A stretch of DNA of 64,000 bases, from contig CAWAMN010000001.1 of the NCBI GenBank assembly GCA_963783235.1, forward strand, positions 682,001 through 746,000, written 5' to 3'. The DNA is from Thiohalomonas sp963783235 (GTDB taxonomy: Bacteria; Pseudomonadota; Gammaproteobacteria; Thiohalomonadales; Thiohalomonadaceae). This document shows positions 33,470 through 41,058 of the stretch, piece by piece (the first letter of the stretch is position 1; each line of letters opens with the position of its first letter). The notes beneath the pieces are model-generated. The model worked only from the letters and a program-made list of their open reading frames with translations, had not been told where the DNA came from and did not search any database. Position numbers and translations under genes: made by a program.

Positions 33470-34366
33470 ATGGAGTACTCCACCATCGAGTCGCTGGTCG
33501 GCAATACGCCACTTGTGAAGCTACAGCGCCTGTCGGGCGGTAGCAACGGCAATACCGTACTGGTGAAGCTTGAAGGCAACAATCCCGCGGGTTCGGTCAA
33601 AGACCGCCCTGCGTTGAGCATGATCCGCCACGCCGAAGAGCGGGGGGAAATCCATCCCGGCGATACCCTGATCGAGGCCACCTCCGGCAACACCGGAATC
33701 GCCCTCGCGATGGCAGCGGCGGTCAAGGGCTATGGCATGCGCCTCATTATGCCTGAGAACATGAGCATCGAGCGCCGGGCGGTCATGAAGGCGTTCGGCG
33801 CGGAAATCATTCTGGTTACCAAGTCAGAGGGCATGGAGGGCGCCCGGGACCTGGCCGACCGAATGCAGACAGAAGGCAAGGGCAAAGTCCTCGATCAGTT
33901 CTCCAACGCCGACAACCCCGCGGCTCACTATGAGTCGACGGGTCCCGAGATCTGGCGCGATACCGGTGGCGAGATTACCCATTTTGTCAGTGCGATGGGA
34001 ACCACAGGTACCATTATGGGTGTCTCGCGGTACCTCAAGGAGCAGAAACCGGACGTCGAGATCGTTGGCGTCCAGCCTGCCGAAGGCGCGAGTATTCCCG
34101 GGATACGGCGCTGGCCGCCCGAATACCTGCCCACCATCTTTGAAGCATCCCGGGTGGACCGCACATTGGATGTTTCACAGGAGGATGCGGAGCGGGTAAC
34201 CCGCGACCTGGCGGCGAAGGAGGGCATTTTCGCCGGGATTTCTTCCGGGGGTGCCGTGGCCGCGGCACTGCAGCTCTCCGAACAGGTGCAGAACGCCACA
34301 ATCGTTGCCATCATCTGCGATCGCGGGGATCGCTACCTCTCGACAGGAATATTTCCGGCGGAGTGA
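33470..34366 (+). CDS. cysM: Cysteine synthase B (O-acetylserine sulfhydrylase, CysM type)
   Basis: A 298-residue PLP enzyme making cysteine (or S-sulfocysteine from thiosulfate) from O-acetylserine. The PLP Lys lies in NNPAGSVKDRPA; the substrate loop is EATSGNTGIALAM; the phosphate-binding loop is MGTTGTIMGVSRYL; then GVQPAEGASIPGIRRWP and ISSGGAVAAAL. GVQPxEGxxIPGIRRWP favours CysM over CysK. The start at 33470 (MEYSTIESLVGNTPL) matches the family start; a longer form from 33425 is unlikely. Confidence 0.92.
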   Translation: MEYSTIESLVGNTPLVKLQRLSGGSNGNTVLVKLEGNNPAGSVKDRPALSMIRHAEERGEIHPGDTLIEATSGNTGIALAMAAAVKGYGMRLIMPENMSIERRAVMKAFGAEIILVTKSEGMEGARDLADRMQTEGKGKVLDQFSNADNPAAHYESTGPEIWRDTGGEITHFVSAMGTTGTIMGVSRYLKEQKPDVEIVGVQPAEGASIPGIRRWPPEYLPTIFEASRVDRTLDVSQEDAERVTRDLAAKEGIFAGISSGGAVAAALQLSEQVQNATIVAIICDRGDRYLSTGIFPAE

Positions 34367-34475
34367 CGCTCTGGCGGGCAAGAGCTTTTGAGCCTTCCAT
34401 TTCAAGGGGAAAAACCGGCCGAGGGAGTCAACCCGTTCGGCCGGAATTGACCCTGTGCTGATCACCGGTGAAGAC

Positions 34476-35318
34476 ATGAACGTACTGGTATTTGATATCG
34501 AGACTGTCCCCGACGTCCACGGCGGGCGGCAGCTATACGACCTCGAAGGTCTTAGTGACAAAGAGGTCGCGAATATCCTTTTTCACAAAAGGCGCCAGGA
34601 GACCGGAAACGAATTTCTGCGCCTGCATTTGCACCGGGTGGTGGCGATTTCGGCCGTGCTGCGCCACGGTGAGGACCAGTTCAAGGTCTGGTCCCTGGGC
34701 GAACCGGATTCCTCGGAAAAGGAGCTGGTGCAGCGTTTCTATGACGGACTGGACCGGTTTACCCCCACGCTGGTTTCCTGGAACGGCTGCGGGTTTGATC
34801 TGCCGGTGCTGCACTACCGTGCCCTGGTGCACGGTATCCAGGCACCGCGCTACTGGGACACAGGGGATGACGACCGGGATTTTCGCTGGAACAACTATCT
34901 CAACCGCTATCACAGCCGCCATCTTGACCTCATGGATGTGATTGCCGCCTACCAGCCGCGAGCCAACGCCCCGCTGGATGAGATTGCCACCCTTTTGGGT
35001 TTTCCGGGAAAAATGGGGATGAGCGGCGCCAAGGTGTGGGATGCCTTCCAGGCCGGTGAAGTCGAGGGTATTCGGAACTATTGCGAAACCGATGTGCTCA
35101 ACACCTATCTGGTCTATCTCCGCTTCGAGCTGATGCGCGGGAAGCTCATGCCGGCAGCCTACGAGGCCGAATGTCGGCGCGTGCGCGAAAACCTGCAGGG
35201 TGAAGACAAGCCCCACTTGCACGAATTTCTCGCCCACTGGAAAGACTCGCCCGAAATGGCCGTGCAGGCACAAGAGCTCGAAACCAACGACACAGAGGGC
35301 GCCGAGGATCGAAGATAA
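34476..35318 (+). CDS. DnaQ-like 3'-5' exonuclease (PolB-type, stand-alone)
   Basis: A 280-residue protein starting MNVLVFDIETVPD. Exonuclease motifs of the DEDDy type are visible: FDIETVPD (Exo I), LVSWNGCGFDLPVLHYRAL (Exo II), and YCETDVLNTYLVYLRFELM (Exo III with the Asp). This matches the predicted 3'-5' exonuclease related to the proofreading domain of DNA polymerase B that is widespread as a free protein. The real substrate is not known. It lies between cysM and rlmD. Confidence 0.85.
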   Translation: MNVLVFDIETVPDVHGGRQLYDLEGLSDKEVANILFHKRRQETGNEFLRLHLHRVVAISAVLRHGEDQFKVWSLGEPDSSEKELVQRFYDGLDRFTPTLVSWNGCGFDLPVLHYRALVHGIQAPRYWDTGDDDRDFRWNNYLNRYHSRHLDLMDVIAAYQPRANAPLDEIATLLGFPGKMGMSGAKVWDAFQAGEVEGIRNYCETDVLNTYLVYLRFELMRGKLMPAAYEAECRRVRENLQGEDKPHLHEFLAHWKDSPEMAVQAQELETNDTEGAEDRR

Positions 35319-35393
35319 ACCGGGGGCTGCCGTACCGACGGCGGATCCCACCCGTTTCGCCCTTTTCCTTGTTGTTCTCCGTGTACTCCGTGG

Positions 35394-35543
35394 TTTAACT
35401 ACGTGTTCCAAATTCGTATCCACCCGGGTAGGAGCGGCGCGTCGCCGCGAAAGCGTCGGCAATCGCCCCGGCGCGGGGCTCCTACCAGAAGCCAGGATTC
35501 GGATATGGGCGTGACTGGATAGCATTTCGGAGCATCTATTTAA
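35394..35543. repeat. MITE-2 copy 2 (150 bp)
   Basis: The ends TTTAACTACGTGTTCC and, read inward from the right, GTTAAATAGATGCTCC are imperfect terminal repeats matching copy 1. The core has the same REP-like hairpin, GTAGGAGCGGCGCGTCGCCG and its partner GCCCCGGCGCGGGGCTCCTA. It lies between the exonuclease gene and rlmD. Confidence 0.75.
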
Positions 35544-35564
35544 CTATTTTGGTACTTACCCCCT

Positions 35565-36899
35565 ATGGCCAGACGCAGACGTAAAAAGCTTCCCACCGAG
35601 CCGGTTCAGGCAACGGTTCAAAGCATGTCCCACGACGGGCGCGGCGTCGCCCACGTGGAGGAGAAAACCGTTTTCATCGACGGCGCGCTTCCGGGCGAAA
35701 CGGTGCTGTTTCACTACACGGATCGCCGCCGCAAGTTTGACGAAGGCACCACCAGCGAGGTTGTGGAAGCCTCGCCGCACCGGGTTGAACCCCAGTGTGC
35801 CCACTTCGGTCTCTGCGGAGGATGCAGTCTCCAGCACCTCGACCCGGTGGAGCAGATTCACGCCAAGCAACAAATCCTGCTCGATAACTTTCATCATCTG
35901 GGTGGAGTAAAGCCGGAGGCGGTGCTCGAACCGCTCACTGGACCGTTGTGGGGCTATAGACGCAAGGCACGTCTGGGCGTGAAGTACGTCATCAAGAAGG
36001 AGAAGCTGCTGGTCGGCTTCCGCGAAAAGCGCAGCCCCTACGTCGCCGAGCTCTCCCGATGCGAGGTTTTGCACCCGAGCGTCGGGGAAAAGCTCACCGA
36101 TTTGGCGGATCTGATCGTCGGCCTGGAAGCCTACAACCGCATCGCCCAGATCGAAGTGGCGGTGGATGATTCCCAGACCGCCCTGGTGTTCCGAAACCTC
36201 GTCGACCTTTCGGCGGCCGACAAGGAGAGCCTGATCGGATTCGCCCGAAGCAACGACCTGCGCCTGTTTCTGCAACCGAAGGGTCCCAACAGTGTGGTGC
36301 CCCTCTGGCCCGAAACCATCGAGCTGCACTACGCGCTACCGGCCCTCGGGGTGAACTATCGCTTTCGTCCCACCGATTTCACCCAGGTGAACACCGACAT
36401 CAACCGGGCGATGGTGGATCGCGCGCTGGAGCTGCTGGCGCCCCAGGCTAACGAGCGCGTGTTGGATCTCTTCTGCGGTCTGGGCAACTTCACATTACCG
36501 ATCGCCAAGCGGGCACAATCGGTAGTCGGTGTCGAGGGCGATGCCGGACTTGTGGCGCGGGCGCGGGAGAACGCCGAGCACAACAGCATCGAAAACGTGA
36601 CCTTCCACGCCGCCGATCTCATGACGGATTTGGGTGAAGCTCCGTGGTGGAAGGAGGGGTTTGACAAGGTCCTGCTGGACCCGCCGCGCAGCGGGGCCCG
36701 GGAGACGCTCTCCCATATCGCCCGCCTGGGTGTCGGCCGGCTGGTTTACGTCTCCTGCAATCCCGCTACTCTGGCGCGCGACGCCGGAATCCTGGTCAAC
36801 GAGCACGGCTATCGCCTGGAGAAAGCGGGCGTGATGGATATGTTCCCCCACACCGCGCATGTGGAGTCCATTGCACTGTTTTCTCGCGGAAAGCGTTAA
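35565..36899 (+). CDS. rlmD: 23S rRNA (uracil1939-C5)-methyltransferase RlmD
   Basis: A 444-residue enzyme with an N-terminal TRAM domain (ATVQSMSHDGRGVAHVEEKT). The [4Fe-4S] cysteines are in CAHFGLCGGCSLQHL plus SRCEVLHP. The methyltransferase part has RVLDLFCGLGNFTLPIA (motif I), DKVLLDPPRSGA, and the catalytic Cys in YVSCNPATLARD. The length and all motifs are normal. The stop overlaps the convergent cupin gene by 4 bp. Confidence 0.95.
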   Translation: MARRRRKKLPTEPVQATVQSMSHDGRGVAHVEEKTVFIDGALPGETVLFHYTDRRRKFDEGTTSEVVEASPHRVEPQCAHFGLCGGCSLQHLDPVEQIHAKQQILLDNFHHLGGVKPEAVLEPLTGPLWGYRRKARLGVKYVIKKEKLLVGFREKRSPYVAELSRCEVLHPSVGEKLTDLADLIVGLEAYNRIAQIEVAVDDSQTALVFRNLVDLSAADKESLIGFARSNDLRLFLQPKGPNSVVPLWPETIELHYALPALGVNYRFRPTDFTQVNTDINRAMVDRALELLAPQANERVLDLFCGLGNFTLPIAKRAQSVVGVEGDAGLVARARENAEHNSIENVTFHAADLMTDLGEAPWWKEGFDKVLLDPPRSGARETLSHIARLGVGRLVYVSCNPATLARDAGILVNEHGYRLEKAGVMDMFPHTAHVESIALFSRGKR

Positions 36900-37267
36900 A
36901 GCAGTTCCGTATCGTCATGGGAGTAGGGCGGCGAGCAGCAGCAGAGGACACGCAAGGGGCCATCTCCGGTGTTTTCCAGGGCATGAGGGGTCCCCGGGGG
37001 GATGCAGACCGTATCCCCCACGGCCAAAGCGATCACCTCATCGCCGAGACGCAGCCGACCGTTCCCGGCGCTCACGTGGTAAAGCTCTTCGGAACGACGG
37101 TGACGGTGTAACAGCGTGGAAGCACCCACCGGAACCGTCGCCTCGGCCAGGCTCTGGGCGGTGTTCCCTTGGATCTCCGGATGCATCAGTTCACGGATTT
37201 CGGAGCCGTCCCTGGTCAGGTACGGCTTCACCCGCTCGTAAGGGCTTCGTCGCAAAACCACCCGCAT
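36896..37267 (-). CDS. Small cupin-domain protein
   Basis: A 123-residue protein starting MRVVLRRSPYERVKPYLTRD at 37267 (GAGGGGG upstream); a longer frame from 37408 lacks support. Cupin motif 1 reads LHRHRRSEELYHVSAGNGRLRL (G-x5-HxH-x3-E-x6-G type) and motif 2 reads GDTVCIPPGTPHALENTGDG. It keeps the metal-binding His/Glu set, so it is probably a metal-containing single-domain cupin such as a small isomerase or dioxygenase. The substrate is unknown. It converges on rlmD with a 4-bp overlap. Confidence 0.8.
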   Translation of the reverse strand: MRVVLRRSPYERVKPYLTRDGSEIRELMHPEIQGNTAQSLAEATVPVGASTLLHRHRRSEELYHVSAGNGRLRLGDEVIALAVGDTVCIPPGTPHALENTGDGPLRVLCCCSPPYSHDDTELL

Positions 37268-37780
37268 GGCCCCCTCGGTTGCTTTCGCGAAAGTGTACGC
37301 CGCTTGTCCTCCAGGCCCAACTCTCGAACGGCGCAGGTTCGTTGGCGCGCAGGGAATCATGGCGGTGTTTCGTTTCCGCGCCGTAGAGGCACCGGGGTGT
37401 ATCCCCAACCTATATTGTCAACTAATCAAAAGTAGCACCTGATCCGTACGGATGCATCCCCCTTGTGCATGCAAGCGGTCGATGACGGTTCGAATGGGAT
37501 GTACGTCAGAAAATACCGGAAGCTGTCTTGCTTTTTTAATAACAGCGACTAATCGTTCCCAAGGAACCTGCCCAGAGGTGCTCGTCTTTCGCGAGCTCAA
37601 ATGGGGCGGCGAATGCCGCTTCCGCTAGCCCGCAACTTCGCGGGGCACAACAGCAGGTCACCCCGGACTCGCCAGACACGCCTTAAGTGTTGCCCCGGAA
37701 AAAGGGGCCATTCAGTGGCACAAACGCTCCGCAGGAAATCATGGACAAAACAAAAAAACGGGGCTTAAGCCAGCACTGAT
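37268..37780. other. Intergenic region, no supported gene
   Basis: A 60-codon frame on the minus strand (37418-37600) has no ribosome-binding site or recognisable pattern. A short hairpin GCCCGCAACTTCGCGGGGC (37628-37646) and CCCCGGAAAAAGGGGCC-like symmetry (37694-37710) occur. Nothing else is seen. Confidence 0.4.
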
Positions 37781-38926
37781 ATGTTACTGGAAATAAAAGG
37801 TGTGCAGTTCGTCAATAAGGGGGCCGAATTGATGCTCCATGCGGCCCTTCAGAAGATAGGCGGCGAATTACCGGATGCCGAATACGCCATTGTCCCCGAT
37901 CGGCTCAATACACCCTGGAGCAAGATTACGGCGCTGGGATGCCGTCAAAAAATATGGCTGAGGAAATACCGACTGCAGTGGGGTTACCTGGCCAATTTCA
38001 TCCCCATGAACGTTCTTGGCATGTACGGTCTGGTGTCGGACTCCGAAATAGATGTAGTGTTGGATGCATCGGGGTTGGCCTACACCGACAAATGGGGGAC
38101 AGGCCCGGCCCTGAACACCGCAAGGGCCATAAGGAAGTGGAAAAAGCAGGGAACGAAAGTCGTGCTCCTGCCCCAGGCGTTCGGACCCTTCACGTCGGAG
38201 CGGTTGGTAGGGGCGATGAGGGTGATTCTGGATAGCGCTGATCTGGTATTTGCGCGAGACCAGGTCTCCTACCGGCATCTGGTGGATATCGCCGGTCGCT
38301 CAAGTCACATAAGAATGGCGCCAGACTTCACCAACCTCGTTCAGGGGGTTGTCCCCGCCGACAAAAAGCGCCTGAGTGGCAAGATCTGCATTATTCCCAA
38401 CTATCGAATGATCGATAAGACCACCGACGAGCAGGCAAGGCGCTACATTCCGCTGGTCTTGTCGATGATCGATACCTTCTGCAAAGCGGGGCATGAGCCC
38501 TACCTCCTGATACACGAAGGCGGACAAGATCTCGAGCTGGGAAACGAGATAATCCGTCGTTCGGGCAGATCGCTGGAATTGATCAGAGAAACCCACCCCC
38601 TCGCCGTCAAGGGAATCATCGGCATCAGCCGTGCGGTAGTGAGTTCGAGGTTTCACGGTCTCATTAGTGCACTGTCCCAAGGAGTTCCGGCACTCGGGAC
38701 AGGGTGGAGCCACAAATATGAAATGCTCTTTTCCGACTACGGATTCCCGGAAGGGCTTGTGGACCTGGGTAGTGCACCGTCCGACCTCGCCAACTTGACC
38801 CGCCCGTTGCTCGATGACGCTGAGACCAGTGCGCTTGGGCGACGACTTTCGATGGCGGCCGAAGCACAAAAAGCACTGGCTGAGGCCATGTGGGTCCAGG
38901 TAATGGACACGATCAAACCGACATGA
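37781..38926 (+). CDS. Polysaccharide pyruvyl transferase family protein
   Basis: A 381-residue protein with the GT-B-like layout of the pyruvyl transferase family (PF04230 type). It shows KGVQFVNKGAELMLHAAL at the N-terminus, IDVVLDASGLAYTDKWGTGP, KVVLLPQAFGPF, ADLVFARDQVSYRHL, and the C-terminal SRAVVSSRFHGLISALSQGVPALGTGW-type motif (SSRFHGLISALSQGVPALGT). The family adds pyruvate ketals to surface sugars or acts on related sugars. No other polysaccharide genes surround it, so it stands alone. The exact acceptor is unknown. Confidence 0.85.
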   Translation: MLLEIKGVQFVNKGAELMLHAALQKIGGELPDAEYAIVPDRLNTPWSKITALGCRQKIWLRKYRLQWGYLANFIPMNVLGMYGLVSDSEIDVVLDASGLAYTDKWGTGPALNTARAIRKWKKQGTKVVLLPQAFGPFTSERLVGAMRVILDSADLVFARDQVSYRHLVDIAGRSSHIRMAPDFTNLVQGVVPADKKRLSGKICIIPNYRMIDKTTDEQARRYIPLVLSMIDTFCKAGHEPYLLIHEGGQDLELGNEIIRRSGRSLELIRETHPLAVKGIIGISRAVVSSRFHGLISALSQGVPALGTGWSHKYEMLFSDYGFPEGLVDLGSAPSDLANLTRPLLDDAETSALGRRLSMAAEAQKALAEAMWVQVMDTIKPT

Positions 38927-39027
38927 GAGGCGGGAAAAGAGGTGGGTTTCGCATCGGGAGGTTGCGCTTTTGGATAGCAACAACTAATTGGTATTAGCGA
39001 AAGGAACATCATACAAGGAGGTAAACC

Positions 39028-40332
39028 ATGTGCCCGTCGAAGCTGGAGGCACCTTTGATCAGTTTCTGGTCAAAGGCCCTGAGCCTGTCCTTTCTACTTG
39101 TTACCTTGCTAGCATCGACTGCAGTTTCCGCCGCGGTCGATATGCGCGTCAACTCGGTGGCCGACTCCACGGTCGAAGTCCATGCCACTGTCACTGATTC
39201 ATCCGGTAACTTCATAACCAACCTGTCTCAAGATGATTTTGAGATAAGCGAACAGGGTGCCGTCCAGACCATCACCAGCTTCTCGCCGCCGGCATCCTCA
39301 AGTAATCAGGATCAGGTTTCGCTCTCGGTTGTCTTCGTCATCGACGATAGCGGCAGTCTCGCGGGGGTTCACGAAGACATCCAGAATTCCGTGATTAGCT
39401 TCGTCCGGAGCATGAATCTCAACGATCAGGTCGGAATCGTGAAGTTTCGTGGTGACGTCATTGCCAATGGTTTTGCCGCTGTCGATCCCGCCAATACAAC
39501 AGCTATCGAGGAATGGGTACTCGCACCCGTTAATCAGGAGTCCTCCTCAGTCATTTTTGACGCGACGATTCAGTCACTCAATATGTTCGACGGCGCCAAT
39601 CTGCCCTCAGGTCCAACAGCAGTGGTGCTTTTGACGGACGGCCATGATCTGCATTCCACAGCCACCGAAGATGATCTCATCAACGAAATTTCCACGAGCG
39701 GAATCCCTGTTTTTCCGATTGGATTCGGGGATATCAATACCGAAACGATGACTCACATCGCTGAGGAAAGCGGCACGGATTTCGTTGCGGCCCAGGACGG
39801 GAACGCCTTTGAACTGATACAGCTGGAAATGGCCAAGCTGCTGCAGAACAGTTATTCGCTGACTTACACCTCAAACGGTGAATGCCCCGACATACCTGTT
39901 TCGCTGAAGGTGACGGGCCAGTCTGTTCAGGAAGTTGACCGGTGCGCAAGTAACCGATCCCCCCGCATTCAGTCCGAAGAGCAAAAGCGCTTCAGTCTGG
40001 GTGAGGATGTCTCAATGGCCATCAAAGCCACCGATCCCGATCCGGATGATACTCTGACGTTCAGTGCCACCGGGCTGCCTCCCGGTCTCTCAATCGACGC
40101 TCAGACCGGCGTCATTTCGGGAACGCCTACTAAGGCCGGTAACTACGTTGTTCACGTTGCGGCCACCGACGGGAGCTCTACCAGTCGCATCGCTTTTACA
40201 ACGGAAATCGTCGACGATGGGACCAGTGATAGTTCCAGCGGCGGTGGCGGCGCCTTTGGTCTTTACGGGCTGGCTCTCTTGCTGCTGATTTGGACCGCTG
40301 GTGCCATCGTGCCCGGAAGACGGTCACGGTAA
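39028..40332 (+). CDS. Secreted VWA-domain protein with putative-Ig domain and GlyGly-CTERM anchor
   Basis: A 434-residue protein with a strong GGAGG before the ATG. The N-terminus is a signal peptide cut near VSAAVD. A short beta domain follows, then a von Willebrand A domain: MIDAS DxSxS in VVFVIDDSGSLAG and the later VVLLTDGHD. A putative-Ig (He_PIG) domain follows at about 310-395 (FSATGLPPGLSIDAQTGVIS, GTPTKAGNY). The tail SSSGGGGAFG, a hydrophobic stretch and RRSR fits a GlyGly-CTERM (rhombosortase-type) sorting signal. It is a surface adhesion or matrix protein by inference. Confidence 0.82.
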   Translation: MCPSKLEAPLISFWSKALSLSFLLVTLLASTAVSAAVDMRVNSVADSTVEVHATVTDSSGNFITNLSQDDFEISEQGAVQTITSFSPPASSSNQDQVSLSVVFVIDDSGSLAGVHEDIQNSVISFVRSMNLNDQVGIVKFRGDVIANGFAAVDPANTTAIEEWVLAPVNQESSSVIFDATIQSLNMFDGANLPSGPTAVVLLTDGHDLHSTATEDDLINEISTSGIPVFPIGFGDINTETMTHIAEESGTDFVAAQDGNAFELIQLEMAKLLQNSYSLTYTSNGECPDIPVSLKVTGQSVQEVDRCASNRSPRIQSEEQKRFSLGEDVSMAIKATDPDPDDTLTFSATGLPPGLSIDAQTGVISGTPTKAGNYVVHVAATDGSSTSRIAFTTEIVDDGTSDSSSGGGGAFGLYGLALLLLIWTAGAIVPGRRSR

Positions 40333-40444
40333 GGGGGCAGACGGTTGCTTTCGGACGGGGTTATCGCCACATGCCAGGCGCGCATAAGACGGGACATGAC
40401 CCCTGTCCGAAGGCAACAACTTCCGGGTTTAAGTTTGGGTGCGC

Positions 40445-40590
40445 TAACAGGCTGTTGAAAAAGGTTTTTATCCCTTCTCCCTGAGGGAGAAGGTTAGGAT
40501 GAGGGGGATAAAATCAGTAACTTACCTTTTATTGAGTCCCCTCACCCCAGCCCTCTTCCTCTCGAGAGGGTGTTTTTCAACAGCCTGCTA
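40445..40590. repeat. MITE-1 copy D (146 bp)
   Basis: It starts TAACAGGCTGTTGAAAAA and ends with the complement of TAGCAGGCTGTTGAAAAA. It is the inverted near-duplicate of copy C. Its right end lies inside the decayed methyltransferase gene on the minus strand, which reads into it. Confidence 0.9.
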
Positions 40591-40922
40591 AGCTCAATAG
40601 GCCCGAAAAGGGCACCCAGCGCGCGGTTTCCCGGGCGCATATGTTCCAGTAAAAAAATCCTTCCACTGCTCTTGACGACGCGCCCCAGTTCAGAGAGACC
40701 GTGAACGGGATTGTCGACCGACTGCCCCGGCGCGTAGAGGGGGAAGTTCTTTCCGGTCCCGGCACCCGCCTCGAGGATTACGGAACCCGTTATGCGTTGC
40801 AGCACGCGCCGACGCCAGTCCTTCATCGCCAACGGCTCCATTGGCGATTCGAAGAGGTCATAAAACGGCGCCACCCGGTCGTAACGGCGACGTACCGTCG
40901 ATCGCCCGGATTCAAGCTTCAT
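40591..40922 (-). pseudogene. SAM-dependent methyltransferase (UbiE/PmtA-like), internally deleted and cut by MITE-1
   Basis: Read from ATG 40922: MKLESGRSTVRRRYDRVAPF, YDLFESPMEPLAMKDWRRRV, then motif I VILEAGAGTGKNFPLY. The text then jumps from APGQSVDNP to VHGLSELGRVVKSSGRIFLL, so about 60-70 residues that normally hold motifs II-III are missing. The C-terminus runs into MITE-1 copy D. Both defects make it inactive. Intact relatives methylate quinones or phospholipids. Confidence 0.6.
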
Positions 40923-41058
40923 GCTCTGGCTCCTTGCCCTGTCGGGTTTCCTTTCTATTCGACTGTAGCGCGCCCGGGGCGCTTTATCGCGGGTCTCTGT
41001 GCCGTTCGAGCTGCCCGTTCCACTAGTCTTACGGAAGAGATAGCCGAACCGGGAAAAG

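Noticed and set aside
37418..37600. 60-codon minus-strand frame
   Set aside because: No ribosome-binding site or recognisable pattern; kept only as part of the intergenic entry.
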